Positions 9,830-20,814 of a DNA stretch of 64,000 bases are shown here, piece after piece. Origin of the DNA: Adiantum capillus-veneris (Eukaryota > Streptophyta > Polypodiopsida > Polypodiales > Pteridaceae); the NCBI GenBank assembly GCA_014529385.2, contig CM043944.1, forward strand, positions 89,349,384 through 89,413,383. The letters run 5' to 3'. The notes below the pieces were generated by a model that worked only from the letters and a program-made list of their open reading frames with translations, did not search any database and was not told the origin of the DNA. The position numbers were made by a program, and so were the translations under genes. How positions within the stretch are numbered: the first letter of the stretch is position 1; each line of letters starts with the position of its first letter.

Positions 9830-10915
9830 ATTTTAGTAGGGGAAATTAGTAAATGGAATTCAAATGCTTCCATATAATTATCAGTGGTTAATTAGGTGTT
9901 CAATAACCCAAGATAATTAGGAGAAGTTCAAAAAGTTAATTAAGCTAATTAATTTAGCTAAAATACCCTAGTTTTTGAGCTAGGGGAAATTAATAAATGG
10001 AATTCAAATGCTTCCATATAATTAAAAATGGTTAATTAAGTGTTCAAGTACCTGTGATAATTAGGAGAAGTTCAGAAAGTTAATTTAAATAATTATTTTA
10101 GCTAAAATACTCTGTTTTTTGAGCAATTTTAATAGGGGAAATTAGTAAATGGAATGTAAACACTTCCAAATAATTATCAATGGTTAATTAGGTGTTCCAT
10201 AACCTGTGATAATTAGGAGAAGTTTAGAAAGTTAATTTAGCTAATTATTTTAGCTAAAATACCTTATGTTTTGAACAATTTTAATAGGGGAAATTAGTAA
10301 ATGGAATTCAAATGCTTCCATATAATTATCAGTGGTTAATTAAGTGTTCAAGTACCTATGATAATTAGTAGAAGTTCAGAAAGTTAATTTAGATAATTAC
10401 GTTAGCTAAAATACTCTATTCTTTGAGAAATTTTAATAGGGGAAATTAGTAAATAGAATTTAAACACTTAGAGATAATTATCAGTGGTTAATTAGCTGTT
10501 CACTAACCCGTGATAATTAGGATAAGTTTAGAAAATTAAATTAGATAATTATTTTAGCTAAAATACCCTGCTTTTTGAACAATTTTAATAGGGGAAATTA
10601 GTAAATGGAATTCAAATGCTTACATATAATTATCAGTGGTTAATTAAGTGTTCAAGTACCTGTGATTATTAGGAGAAGTTCAGAAAGTTAATTTAGCTAA
10701 TTACTTTAGCTAAAATACTCTATTTTTTGAGAAATTTTAATAGGGGAAATTATTAAATGGAATTTAGACACTTCCAGATAATTATCAGTGGTTAATTAGG
10801 TGTTCAATAACCCTTGATAATTAGGAGAAGTTCAGAAAATTAAATTAGCTAATTATTTTAGCTAAAATACCCTGTTTTTTGAGAAATTTCAATAGGGGAA
10901 ATTAGTAAATAGATT
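9830..10915. repeat. About seven tandem copies of a ~150-bp AT-rich unit
   Basis: Each unit has the landmarks TAGGGGAAATTAGTAAATGG, then AATGCTTCCATATAATTATC, then GATAATTAGGAGAAGTTCAG, then TTTAGCTAAAATA. Copies start near 9838, 9985, 10134, 10288, 10438, 10590, 10741 and (partial) 10891. Copies differ by substitutions and small indels. Array and flanks are rich in TTAATTA. The array lies inside the insertion's leader-like region and has no coding frame. Confidence 0.92.
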
Positions 10916-11323
10916 TAAATTGAATTGAGATCTTTATGAAAGGTTTATTAGACCTCAAGGAACCTATGGTAATTATGCTACCATTAGAAAATTAGTTTAA
11001 TTATATATCCCAGTAAATGGGAAGAATAAAAAAGGAAAATATAGTAAAGTAAATAGAAACCTTTGATATCAATACCAGAGAAGGAATATACCTTGGGAAA
11101 TCTATTATAATTATCCTAACCTTAGAAAAATAGTTTACGTATGTATTTTGGTCAAAAGTAACCAATTTTTGTATATAATGGATAAGAAGAATAAGAAATA
11201 AAATTATCTAAGTGCCAAAGAATTAACCGAGGTCCAAAACCCTTATTTTTGGGTAAACAAGGAAAAATAAATGTTATTCAATAAATCCTCTAATGGATTA
11301 AGTCTTTTTATAAGGCTGCCGAA
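10916..11323. other. AT-rich leader-like sequence
   Basis: About 400 bases without coding capacity between the tandem array and the short ORF at 11324. Nothing else recognised. Confidence 0.5.
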
Positions 11324-11551
11324 ATGGCTCCCAAGAGAACCAGGGGGAACCCTTTGACGGAACATGAAGATGTTAGTAACAAACGCAACAAAGCAACTAA
11401 CGACCATGAAGCAGTGCCTAGCCATAGGCCAACACAGGAGAGTTTACGGGCACCTTCTCCACAGCAGATGGACGACCAGTCCCAGGTGGATTTTAATTAT
11501 GCCATTAATAAACTTTTAGATTTTAGTTTAAGTTCAGCATTGCATACGTAA
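11324..11551 (+). CDS. Short gag-like N-terminus (75 residues), probably truncated
   Basis: The frame begins MAPKRTRGNPLTEHED and ends HT*. A basic MAPKRTR-type start followed by a polar, Pro/Gln-rich stretch resembles the first residues of some plant gypsy gag proteins, but the segment is too short to assign. The stop is followed at once by GGAAGAAAAAAAACTGG, which resembles a polypurine tract. This suggests that gag-pol has been deleted between the start and the 3' end of an LTR element. Function unproven. Confidence 0.4.
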   Translation: MAPKRTRGNPLTEHEDVSNKRNKATNDHEAVPSHRPTQESLRAPSPQQMDDQSQVDFNYAINKLLDFSLSSALHT

Positions 11552-11555
11552 GGTT

Positions 11556-12597
11556 AGGAAGAAAAAAAACTGGTTGTCAATGGAAGGTAACTTCCAAGAA
11601 ACCTGCGAGCAATGATTGTAATTAGGAAAGGACTGATTGGGTTATGACTGGTTTAAATAGGAAAGAAATGTTTGGCCATCCTTAAGATAGCTTGTCTCAA
11701 GACACCTCTGATTCCTTGGAAATATTTTACTCCAGGTAATGAGTAATGATGGAGATACCCTCATGGAGGAGTCGGTTACCTCGGCACATGTGGAGTCTTT
11801 ACCCCGTGCTTGTTTATGTTTATGGATAGTACTTTTAAGTTTATCCTAGAGGAACTGCCCAGTTGTATGGGCAACTGGTTTTGGCGTATGGGCGCCCGGA
11901 CTTTGGGTGAAGACTTTTTCCACCCCGGTTATATAAATAAGGAATGGGTGCCGTTTTTCACCCTTGTATAGGTGGTCTTGAGACAAGTTAGTATTGGTCA
12001 GTGATACCTTAAAAGAACAGTACCTTGTCTTAAGTTTAAAGATGTCTGTTTTCTGAAAGAATGTCTTCAATGCTGTTTTCAAGGGTTGTCTTAAGGAAAT
12101 GCAGTTTGAAAAGTTAAAAAAGGAACCATTATTTTAATTGTGGAAAGAATGTGATAGTAATTAAATAACAATAGAATCATGTGTGAGTGCGGGGTGGTAA
12201 GTGGGGATTGACTAAGGTTGTCAATCATGGACGGGTGGACCTGATTAGTCAGGTAACTATCCATTCCCGCGCACTAAAACGTTTAGAAACTTCTTCACTT
12301 GGACGAGGAATCCACCAGCGGCTGTGCCCTCACATATGTTAGAGGGAAAAAAGCGTTGGCTAAGGAAACCTTAATCTAAAGGATGAAGATTTAGGGCGGA
12401 ATTTTGTTTTTCATTCAGGGTCCCGTTTCCACTGCGAGACAGGACTAGGTCTCTTCTAGGGCTATAAACCTAAACCATTGCCAATGGTAAGGGTGAATTC
12501 CCTGGAATTTTTCTTGTTTAAAGACTCTTTAGTAGGCCTAGAGACCTGTCAAAGGTTCCATCCGGCTTTTGGTATCGGCAGGTTTGGAGCCTTTACA
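11556..12597. other. Possible right terminal region of the insertion
   Basis: About 1 kb without genes. It contains TATATAAAT (11930-11938) and ends GGAGCCTTTACA. It could be a 3' LTR starting near 11573 (TGTCAATGG), but no left partner was found. Confidence 0.4.
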
Positions 12598-13520
12598 CTC
12601 TTGTTGCCTCCTTCTGTTCCTTCCACTTGTTGTCGGGATTCTTGCATGCTTCTCGCTTGGCAATCTTCCAATATTCTTTAGTCAGCCAAGCTGGACTGCT
12701 CCACCCATGATTTATTGCTTTTTGTACTTTGGAGAGCTTGTGCTTGCAGTACTCACACATCCGCACCCTCATTAAGTCTTCATTCAAGGGATCTTACCGA
12801 TTTGCCATGAAAAAGTCGTCAAATGAAGCATATTGACGACTTTGTCTTTCAATTCGTTGGGCACTTAATCCATTTATTTAATGTAGTGCCCAAAAACCTG
12901 TGAGCAAAGGCCATGAGTGCCCAAAATCACCTTCTTGCCGTCCTCATTCAAGATCAAGTTGCCACTGACGTTGGTCCAATATGGTAGGCCGTCTCGCCTA
13001 TGGCTGTTGAACCTAAGTGTCACTGCAGGCATCTTGGCAGGGGTCTTGAGTGGAGTCTCGCCAGGGGTCGCGATTGCAGGTGTCTCCAAGGGAGTCTGGG
13101 CTCTGAAGAGAGGATGTCAAGTGGGATGAGTGCCGAAGGAGTAGATAGTGGTGTGTAGCCAGGAGTACTTGATGGTCATGTAAAAGTCAGAGTAGATAGA
13201 GGGCAATGTCATGGCCGGTGTGGAAGCGGGCAAAGAAGGGAGAGGTAAGGAGTCTCGACGACTATGAGGCGGTGTGGAAGCATCAGTGGTGCCTCCTCCA
13301 CATCAGCCTCCACCTCCACCAATAGAGCATCGGTGCCTAGAAGCGTGTGTAGTCCGTTTAGTCAACATTGAGCTCTCGGAGCGCGCTGATTGCTCCGAAG
13401 TAGATGGAGACTCTTAAGGAGTGGAACAACATGTTTGTAAGTCGGCACCGTGGGGGACGTCGTACCACCTCCTCTGCTCAAGATCCAAGGAAGCATAAAA
13501 CACATCTGGATCCATATCTG
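12598..13520 (-). pseudogene. CACTA-A second ORF (Ptta/En/Spm type), main part
   Basis: The minus-strand start at about 13520 gives MDPDVFYASLDLEQRRWYD, matching CACTA-B (start near 38957). A Ser/Thr/Pro-rich stretch follows with repeated TPxxTP-like units (LETPAIATPGETPLKTPAK). The conserved domain comes next: HRRDGLPYW, KVILGTHGLCSQVFGHYI, then NEDLMRVRMCEYCKHKLSKVQKAINHGW and WLTKEYWKIAK. This is the accessory protein pattern of plant CACTA elements (PF03004-like), thought to act as a DNA-binding partner of TNP2. Stops and frameshifts occur near 13090 and 12850. The insertion at 12597 removes the end. Confidence 0.82.
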
Positions 13521-13540
13521 CATGAAAAAGAAACACAACT

Positions 13541-13668
13541 GAAGTTAATGATGACAATTTGATTCACAATTTGAAGTCAAAACATGTTAATGATAACAAT
13601 TTGATTCACCAGGTGGTGAAGTTAAAACATGTTAATGATAACAAAATTAAAACATGTTGATGTCAATG
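13541..13668. repeat. Short tandem repeats around CATGTTAATGATAACAA
   Basis: Three to four imperfect copies of a ~42-bp unit containing ATGTTAATGATAACAA and TTGATTCAC. Upstream of the CACTA-A second ORF; no match in CACTA-B. Confidence 0.75.
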
Positions 13669-14460
13669 GGGGGTTTCTAATCACAGAGAAAAAAAACCCG
13701 AGCAAAGATAAATCCAAGCAAATTGGTACAAGAGCAACAATGATGAAAGAATAAAATTATTCCATGCACATTATATTCACTACCACAAATCTGACACTTA
13801 ATTGACAAAAAAATGAGATTTTAGAACCATTATGAGAATTTAATAGGTGCTTATACAAGCAAGTTAAATTGGTTGAGAGGTTAACATATCTATGTATCAT
13901 AGGTCTGCCTAACCTTGTGGCAACTGATTGTTATCCTCTAGATTTGTGAACATAGCTGCTGACATGCATGAGGTCTTAGTCAATATTTTCAGGGAGGAGC
14001 CCAAGACAAAAGCGAAGCGGCAAGGTATTTTGAGAAGAGGCGGTAAAAAATTTGTGGCAAGCTCCAATTTACTAATTACCAAAAGTTCTCATCTTGTTTA
14101 AGCTCCCTGGCAGCTTGTGCAATAGTGGCTTCGAAGCTTCCCGTTAATTATCTAAGACCTCCTAATTGGAAATTCAAGGATAAAATAAAGCTTGAAGGGG
14201 TGCCTTGTAGGGACCTCCAAAAGGTTGCTTGATCTGGTCATTTTGCTTTTGGAACCACTTTTTGTGAGGAGTTTTTTTGCCTAACGAGTCTATTGTGATC
14301 ATTAAACAAGCGATCCAGCCTAGAGCAAAATGCAAGTTCTTTTGCACAGGGAAGGCCCAAGTCAGGTGCATTTTCCTGCTGGAGCAAGAGGTGAATTCAT
14401 GCAACATCAATTTCTTAAAAGATCCTATGATGTGAGTGCTTTCACTGTTGAAAACCAAGG
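13669..14460. repeat. Repeat family X, copy 1
   Basis: Matches 51480-52945 in opposite orientation in two blocks: 13669-13870 against 52945-52756, and 14120-14450 against about 51820-51480. Shared landmarks are AAATCTGACACTTAATT, GAGATTTTAGAACCATTATG and CAAGGATAAAATAA. Parts read as weakly coding in both copies (for example PPNWKFKDKI on the plus strand), but both have stops and I cannot assign a family. Copy 2 lies inside an insertion in gypsy-1. Confidence 0.8.
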
Positions 14461-15433
14461 TCCTAGGATATTCGAGCCTAGGTTGAAAGAATATATTAGT
14501 CCTAACTCACATAATGGCGATTTAAAGCTTCCAAAGCCTGCCAGATCCTTTGCCACAACACTTAAACAAGAGCAACCATCGTAGGACCAAAGTTGTTTCT
14601 TCTACACGCCAAGATCTCTGGCTGCAAGGCAATGCCCCAGTACCTTCAATCATGAAAAAAAAAGCCCTCTCATTGCTTGCCATCACCGTTTGCAGTCATT
14701 GTACTGTTGTCTACCCTCAACACCTTAACACCATGCCGCCTGGCCATTGTTTTCCCAAAAGGCATGCAATTGAATGATCTCTTGCCGCTAACCATCACAT
14801 CTGCTGCTTTATCTGCTTGTGTGTTGCCTACTACACCAACTCCCTTGTCTGTTTGATGTTGCTTTTAAATAAGAAGTGGCACTACCCGCATGAACCTACC
14901 TCTCTCTGGTTTTCTGTTGCAACAAGTCCGCGCCAGCGCGGACTGGTTGCAAGAGCAGACCAAGGAGGGATAATTTTTTATAAAGAAAACATCAATCTAG
15001 TAGGGGTGCCAAGCTTTTTGAAAAGAGTTGTTGCGCAAAATTCCCCAGATGCTCCCTCTAATCAAAGTGGTGAGAGCCAAACAGATGATCACAAACCAGT
15101 GACACGACGAGCCAGTGAGGTTGTGGGTGTAAACAAGGAGCAGTGCTTGTCAATGGTGATAGGGGGCTTGAGGTTGAGCCCTGCCACCACGTAATTGGAT
15201 AAGACGATGGAGGTTGGGAGAGATATTTTTTGAATATAGAGGCTCTGCAGTGCCGACGACATGATCGGATCGGTGGACTGGTTAGCAGAAACTAATAGAA
15301 GTCTTTGTGATCCTGTGTCATTCTGGAAGAAGAGGCAGTGACAAAATCTGTAGAGATTTCATGTATTGAAATTAAATCAAATTTTTGTCACCATTTTGAA
15401 AATTACTTTCTAAGTGATCGAATCTGGGGCTTG
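14461..15433. other. No recognisable gene
   Basis: Open frames at 14330-14584 and 14817-15194 (plus) have no motif I recognise. They overlap repeat X or low-information sequence. Confidence 0.5.
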
Positions 15434-16116
<683 letters not shown>

Positions 16117-16119
16117 TTA

Positions 16120-16492
16120 GAGGGCTCCCCCATAAGCCCCATAATGGTGTTTTTAAAGGGCCCATCCAAAGATTTATGCGTGCCCCATACCATTCGTTTA
16201 AGAAAAAGCATCAGCATGAAAAATGAAGGCGATCATGAACGTTGCAATTTTGGTGAGGGGTATCTTAACCACCCTTACATGGAGGTTCTGCCTTTACAAC
16301 CGTTGATACCCGGTTAACCACTCACGAGCCATTCATCCTCTTCATACTATTCAATAGCATTCTATGTATTATTGCAGCCTCACATAAAGTAGATTGCCTG
16401 CTTGTGGGGATATGGGGCGTGCACACTTATTGCAACTGGGTCCTTTAAAATTTTTGGGCCCTCTAAAGTAATGGGGCTATGGGGGAGCCCTC
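16120..16492. mobile_element. PIF/Harbinger-like MITE
   Basis: 373 bp with long terminal inverted repeats: the left end GAGGGCTCCCCCATAAGCCC matches the right end GAGGGCTCCCCCATAGCCCC read on the other strand. Patchy complementarity continues about 70-80 bp inward to the shared GCCCCATA. Both sides carry TTA (16117-16119 and 16493-16495), the 3-bp TTA/TAA target duplication typical of PIF/Harbinger. It has no transposase, so it is non-autonomous. Confidence 0.85.
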
Positions 16493-17198
16493 TTAGCCTT
16501 GAAACGATTGAAAAATCAAAACAATCGGTTGAAGGGAAGGGAAGAAGGAGAAAATCCGCTTGGAAAATTCTAGAAATGGATCAAAATTGTAAAAACTATC
16601 AATTCTTTAGAAAATTTTCCTCTTTGAATCTATTCTAAAGGGAATTTTATATATTTGTGAATTTGATTTTTACATGACACTGCTTCAAGCTCGAGAAATT
16701 AGAAAACTTATAAACTTCTTTATCTAACTTGTCCCCAAACGACAAGGAAAGCTCTCTAATGCTAGGTACTCTTGCCTTCTAATTGATTATGTTTTGCTCA
16801 AATATGTTTAGGCCCTTGGTTGGGGTTAATAACCTTCTACTCTTAGAAACCATTTTACACTTCAATGAATTGTTTTCTATAGGAGAGTGAATGCTAGAGG
16901 CTGCCAGAACAACAGAGTAACGGGCTTCGATGCACCTGCTCGATTTGGGATGTTCTGCTACAGGCGACTAGCGGTTTGGGCCGAGTTGGACCTTGTGAGG
17001 TGGGTGCAATTGTGAGAAAGTGGTGTGCTACTCAGGCCTCGTGAGAGCTCACGCAAGTGAGCAGTGCTCTCAGCCGACTGCCAAGGGTCCCCCCTGCTCT
17101 CGTTGATGCTGAGTCTTTAGCACGCATTGCTCATTTCCTGCTACCAAACCACATTGATCTAGGCTTGACTTCATCTTTGATAGCATGATTATTATCAT
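16493..17198. other. Probable LINE-1 5' flank or 5' untranslated region
   Basis: No coding region. The 5' end of LINE-1 could not be placed by comparison because LINE-2 shows no match here. Confidence 0.4.
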
Positions 17199-18864
17199 TT
17201 GCATAAGAGTGCTCGCGATCATTTACTGAGTGAGAAGGCGATTATTTTCCCCCTTGAGTTCATACGATTATTATCTAGAGGGTTTACCTTATTGCAATTA
17301 TTAGCTAAGAGTGATTATTTTCTCCTAGAAGCCCTTTTGCCCTTAATTTTATCTAGTTTTGTAAGGCTACGTCATTTGGAAATGGAACTCGACCTTATGG
17401 TAGAAAGTGAAGATATCGTTAAATTTTCACACATGTTAGCGGCCGGAAAAATATCTGAAAAAGAGTTAGTCGTGCCGATGGATGAATGAGACGGCTCGGT
17501 CCTGCGACCGTTATATGATGCTGAAATGTCAAGCCCCAATTCGCCGGGGGCTGCAATCACAAAAGAGGAAAAATTGTCTCGATTGAAAAAGATCCCTCTG
17601 AGGAAACAAGAGAGAAAATGGGCTCAGCTCAAGGGTTTCAATTTGAGGAAAAAACTCTCAAAGATGGGGTCCCTCAGGGTCCCACCTGTTCAAATGTAAA
17701 CAAGGCATCAAGTTCACCTACAGCTTGCAGGCTAGGCATTTTGTTTGCTAGCATACTCAAGGGGGATGTCTCTAAGGACTCTGAAAAAGGTTCATTAGAA
17801 GGGTTGTCGAGTGAAAGAGATATCAAAAAACTGCGGAATGCAAGAGCTAGACTTGAGCAAGAGCTCAAGGAATTCAACAAAAATATTGAGTCCGGCCCTA
17901 ACAACAACAAAAGAACTTTCTCCCAAGAAGACTACAGTGGGCTGGTGGAAGACGAGCTGGCAAATTGGGCCTTCTCTGGCTTACAAAAGTCTTTGCCACA
18001 GCAGGTGGAGGTTGCTGAGGCTATTATCGTAGCAATTCCATCAACACTGATCAAAAAACAGTTAGCCAGGCAAGCTAAGGTAACGCTTGTATTTGGGTTC
18101 AGTGGAAGGATCCCGAACAGTTTTGAGATGATTCAATGGCTTCACGGCCCTCAAATTCTTGGTCATGGAGGAGCAGTTGAAAGTACTCTTTACTTAGCTA
18201 AAGGTTTCTATGCATTGAGATTCAAAGAGGCCTCCAATGTGAAAAAGATCCTTGACAAAGGGCCCCTTATCTTTAATATGACTACGGTTTGTGTGGTAGG
18301 AGCCAGTGTTTGACTCAGCTGAATCTCTACAGGGGTTTCATCCGGTCTAGGTAGAGTTTGTGGGACTACCTAGCTGGCTGTGGGAAAATATTAGGATTCT
18401 TGCTAGTCAACTGGGCACTACCTTATTCATTCCTAGGAAGAGAGGGTTTGGTAGAACCTCAAACAGGGTTTGTATAGGCTGGGATGTGTCTAAACGCTAC
18501 CTAAGAGCATGGTAATCGATGTTGGAGTTGGGGTTGTTACTAGCCCACTAAACTTTGGGACATACTTTGGTGCATGTTTTGAATGCAACAACTTTGGACA
18601 CTTCGCCAAGGATTGCCCCTTGAAGACTAATGGTACTGCAGCTCCGGCAGCACAGGTCCCCAATGATAAGGAATCCCCGATGGAAGGGCTACAGAAGCAA
18701 GGGGGCAGTAACGAAGGGACAAATGCAGGGAAGGATAAAGAAGGTATGGTATGTGACACAATGGATATAAAGACATAGGAAAGGATTGTGGAGGAATCGA
18801 TTCCCATACAATGAATCTCCGAAGGTGCATGCAATAAGAATAGGATCATCACTCCCGCTGCTAC
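17199..18864 (+). mobile_element. LINE-1 (L1 type), 5' part with ORF1
   Basis: Collinear with LINE-2 (32430-31140, minus). It stops at 18864, where CACTA-B begins (target TAC). The sequence resumes at 36966 on the minus strand: ORF1 reads ...TPAAT to the left and PKF... to the right, the same order as TPKF in LINE-2. The two halves lie in opposite orientation because of the inferred inversion. The 5' edge is not defined. Confidence 0.85.
17382..18864 (+). pseudogene. LINE-1 ORF1 (DUF4283-like domain and CCHC knuckle), 5' part
   Basis: Plant L1 ORF1 is an RNA-binding protein that coats LINE RNA. It begins MELDLMVESEDIVKFSHML. A stop (17487) and a frame change lead to a 231-residue stretch (to 18313). 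That stretch contains a basic coiled-coil-like segment (KKLRNARARLEQELKEFNK) and a DUF4283-like fold (FEMIQWLHGPQILGHG, LAKGFYALRFKEA, ILDKGPLIFN). A frameshift near 18300 precedes the zinc knuckle CFECNNFGHFAKDC (about 18576-18617). The rest, with a TAG at 18776, continues to the CACTA-B insertion. LINE-2 has the same domains in the same order. Confidence 0.85.
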
Positions 18865-18877
18865 CACTACAAGAGGT
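18865..18877 (+). repeat. CACTA-B 5' terminal inverted repeat
   Basis: CACTACAAGAGGT. The partner at about 36966-36975 reads TACAAGAGGT and has lost the terminal CAC. Confidence 0.85.
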
Positions 18878-19154
18878 ACTTCACACTAGAGACGCTCGCA
18901 ATGCGACGCTCAAAAGTGAAAATTCACGGTGTCGCTATTAGCGTCGCTATTTTATTTGTTTTATTGCAATGCTCACAATGCAACACTCAAAAGTGAAAAT
19001 CCACGGTGTCGCTATTAGCGTCGCTATTTTATTTGTTACATAGCGACGCCCATAGAGACATCGACATGGGTAAAAAATAAACCGAAAGTGCCCGAAAACT
19101 TAGATTTCAGATCTGAGTTTTTGACGCTCAAGCAAAGAGGTAACCCGCGCTCTC

Positions 19155-19173
19155 CCTCTCTCTCTCTCTTTCT

Positions 19174-19232
<59 letters not shown>

Positions 19233-19351
19233 ACACACACCCACGAGGAGAGGAAGGAGAGATAGGTATGCTCCTTCCCTCTCCTCTCTCTCATGTTCCC
19301 TTCCCCTCTTTCTCTCTCTCTCCCTCTCTTACACACACACACATTGTGTCT

Positions 19352-19418
<67 letters not shown>

Positions 19419-19498
19419 CACATGCATAAACAAAAATCACACACACACACACACACATGCATAAACAAAGAATGCATACACACACACCTTGAGAGAGG

Positions 19499-19539
<41 letters not shown>

Positions 19540-19571
19540 CAAAGAGAAACAGAGAGAAAATAAAAAACCAA

Positions 19572-19647
<76 letters not shown>
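19155..19647. repeat. Compound microsatellite block with C44 and G29 tracts
   Basis: In order: (CT)n; a C homopolymer 19175-19218 (44 nt); (CA)n to about 19240; CT-rich; (AC)n; (GA)n about 19358-19413; (CA)n about 19437-19458; (GA)n about 19501-19538; (GA)n about 19574-19618; a G homopolymer 19619-19647 (29 nt). The two ends are roughly reverse-complementary: CT then C at one end, GA then G at the other. Confidence 0.95.
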
Positions 19648-19689
19648 AGAAGACGAAAGAGAGAGGTAAGGGGAGAAAATAAAGAGAGA

Positions 19690-20135
19690 GAGATTATGTT
19701 AAGATTTAAATTAGATTACGCTAGATTACATTTAGATTTACGTTTATGTTGAGTTTAAGATTATGTTAGATTTAGATTTACGTTAGATTAAGATTAGGTT
19801 AGATTTAAGATTAGATTTAAAATTAGAAAAGTATTAAAAATTAGCTAGCTATGTTAGATTTAAGCTAGATTACATGTAGGTTTAGGATTTAAGATTGGAC
19901 TAAATTTAGGTTTATGTTGAGTTTAGTATTAAATTAGATCTAAATTTAAGATTAAAAAAGGATTTAAAATTAACTAGATTAAATCTAGATTTAAGTTAGA
20001 TTACATTTAGGTTTAGGTTAGATTTAAGATTAGATTAGATTTAGGTTTATTTTGAGTTTAAGATTAGATTAGATCTAGATTTATGTTCGATTTAAAATTA
20101 GATTAGGTTTAGGTTAGATTTTAGTGCATGTCAAT
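19690..20135. repeat. Cryptic TTAGATTTA-rich repeat block
   Basis: About 450 bp built of variants of TTAGATTTAAGA, TTAGGTTTA and TTACATTTAG with no fixed period. No coding. Part of the CACTA-B subterminal region. Confidence 0.85.
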
Positions 20136-20710
20136 GAAGGCGCGCTTTGCCCAAAGAGCAAACACTAGTTACATAACAATATGTATATTCCCATCAAAAT
20201 CTGACACCTATTAACTCACACACTAACCATATTCGATTAGCCGCGAATCACCACATGTTCAATTATGTTAGATTTAAGATTAGATTTTGGATTGAGTTTT
20301 TATATTAGAGTCTACCTTCGAGATTACGGTAAAAAAATTAGAGTTAAATGAACGGTGATCCCTCTCTTTCTCTCTACGGATGTGACCTTAAGTTGGAAAG
20401 CTTTCAATGGCATGATAGTCAGATTGGAGGCCAACATGTAATGTGCTAAGTAATCCCTCGAACAAAGATCTATTGTGAAGAGATGTTAAGATGCTGTGAA
20501 ATGCTATAGCTAGAGAAGAGGCAAAGGGGTTTTGTTCACTACATGCACTATCATGTAGACGTGGTGTGTAGATTTCTCGTACCCACAAATATAGGCATTG
20601 ACCAATAAAGACAAGATTATAACCCGATGGTTCTGATCTCTGTGCACCTCTAGACCAAGGTATGCGGGGATTGGACATGACTAGAGAATCTGAGGTAGTT
20701 TACATTGTGA

Positions 20711-20712
<2 letters not shown>

Positions 20713-20789
<77 letters not shown>
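20713..20789. repeat. (GA)n microsatellite at the left inversion breakpoint
   Basis: About 77 bp. On the left it is CACTA-B leader; on the right copia-2 gag. CACTA-A has its (GA)n tract at the same place in the leader. Confidence 0.97.
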
Positions 20790-20792
<3 letters not shown>

Positions 20793-20814
20793 GGCGGAGG
20801 ATGCCAATAGAAGA

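Larger units (their letters stand above)
8884..12597. mobile_element. 3.7-kb insertion with TG...CA ends and CTCTT duplication, class unresolved
   Basis: Seen because it splits an ORF whose halves (8815-8883 and 12598-13520) join cleanly. Flanks carry a perfect 5-bp repeat, CTCTT (8879-8883, 12598-12602). The insertion begins TGTAAGGATTCC and ends GGAGCCTTTACA, a short imperfect inverted repeat. TG...CA with 5 bp suggests an LTR retrotransposon, but I could not match the left ~1 kb to the right ~1 kb as LTRs. Inside are a TATA box (9359), a 150-bp tandem array (9830-10915), a short gag-like start (11324), a purine-rich tract (about 11556) and another TATA box (11930). It may be a deleted gypsy-type element with unlike ends. 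Confidence 0.7.
18865..20789 (+). mobile_element. CACTA-B, 5' terminal part
   Basis: Begins with the CACTA terminal sequence CACTACAAGAGGT, with TAC to its left as candidate 3-bp target copy. Subterminal repeats GTCGCTATTAGCGTCGCTAT occur twice (about 18931-19027). Next come a compound microsatellite block, a TTAGATTTA-rich block, a leader matching CACTA-A (20510-20712), and a (GA)n tract to 20789. There the CACTA sequence stops and copia-2 gag begins. The missing continuation (end of leader and TNP2) is found in reverse at 43064. Confidence 0.88.

Noticed and set aside
9830-10915. Regular repeats as a CRISPR-like array
   Set aside because: Direct tandem units of ~150 bp without short repeat plus unique spacer structure, in plant DNA.
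14817-15194. 125-residue plus-strand ORF as a real gene
   Set aside because: No motif, no match within the window, ends without context; kept only as unexplained sequence.
19690-20135. Interstitial telomere sequence
   Set aside because: Units are TTAGATTTA-like; no runs of TTTAGGG or TTAGGG.
20400-20712. Independent gene or promoter upstream of the (GA)n tract
   Set aside because: Explained as CACTA-B leader by match to 6290-6500.
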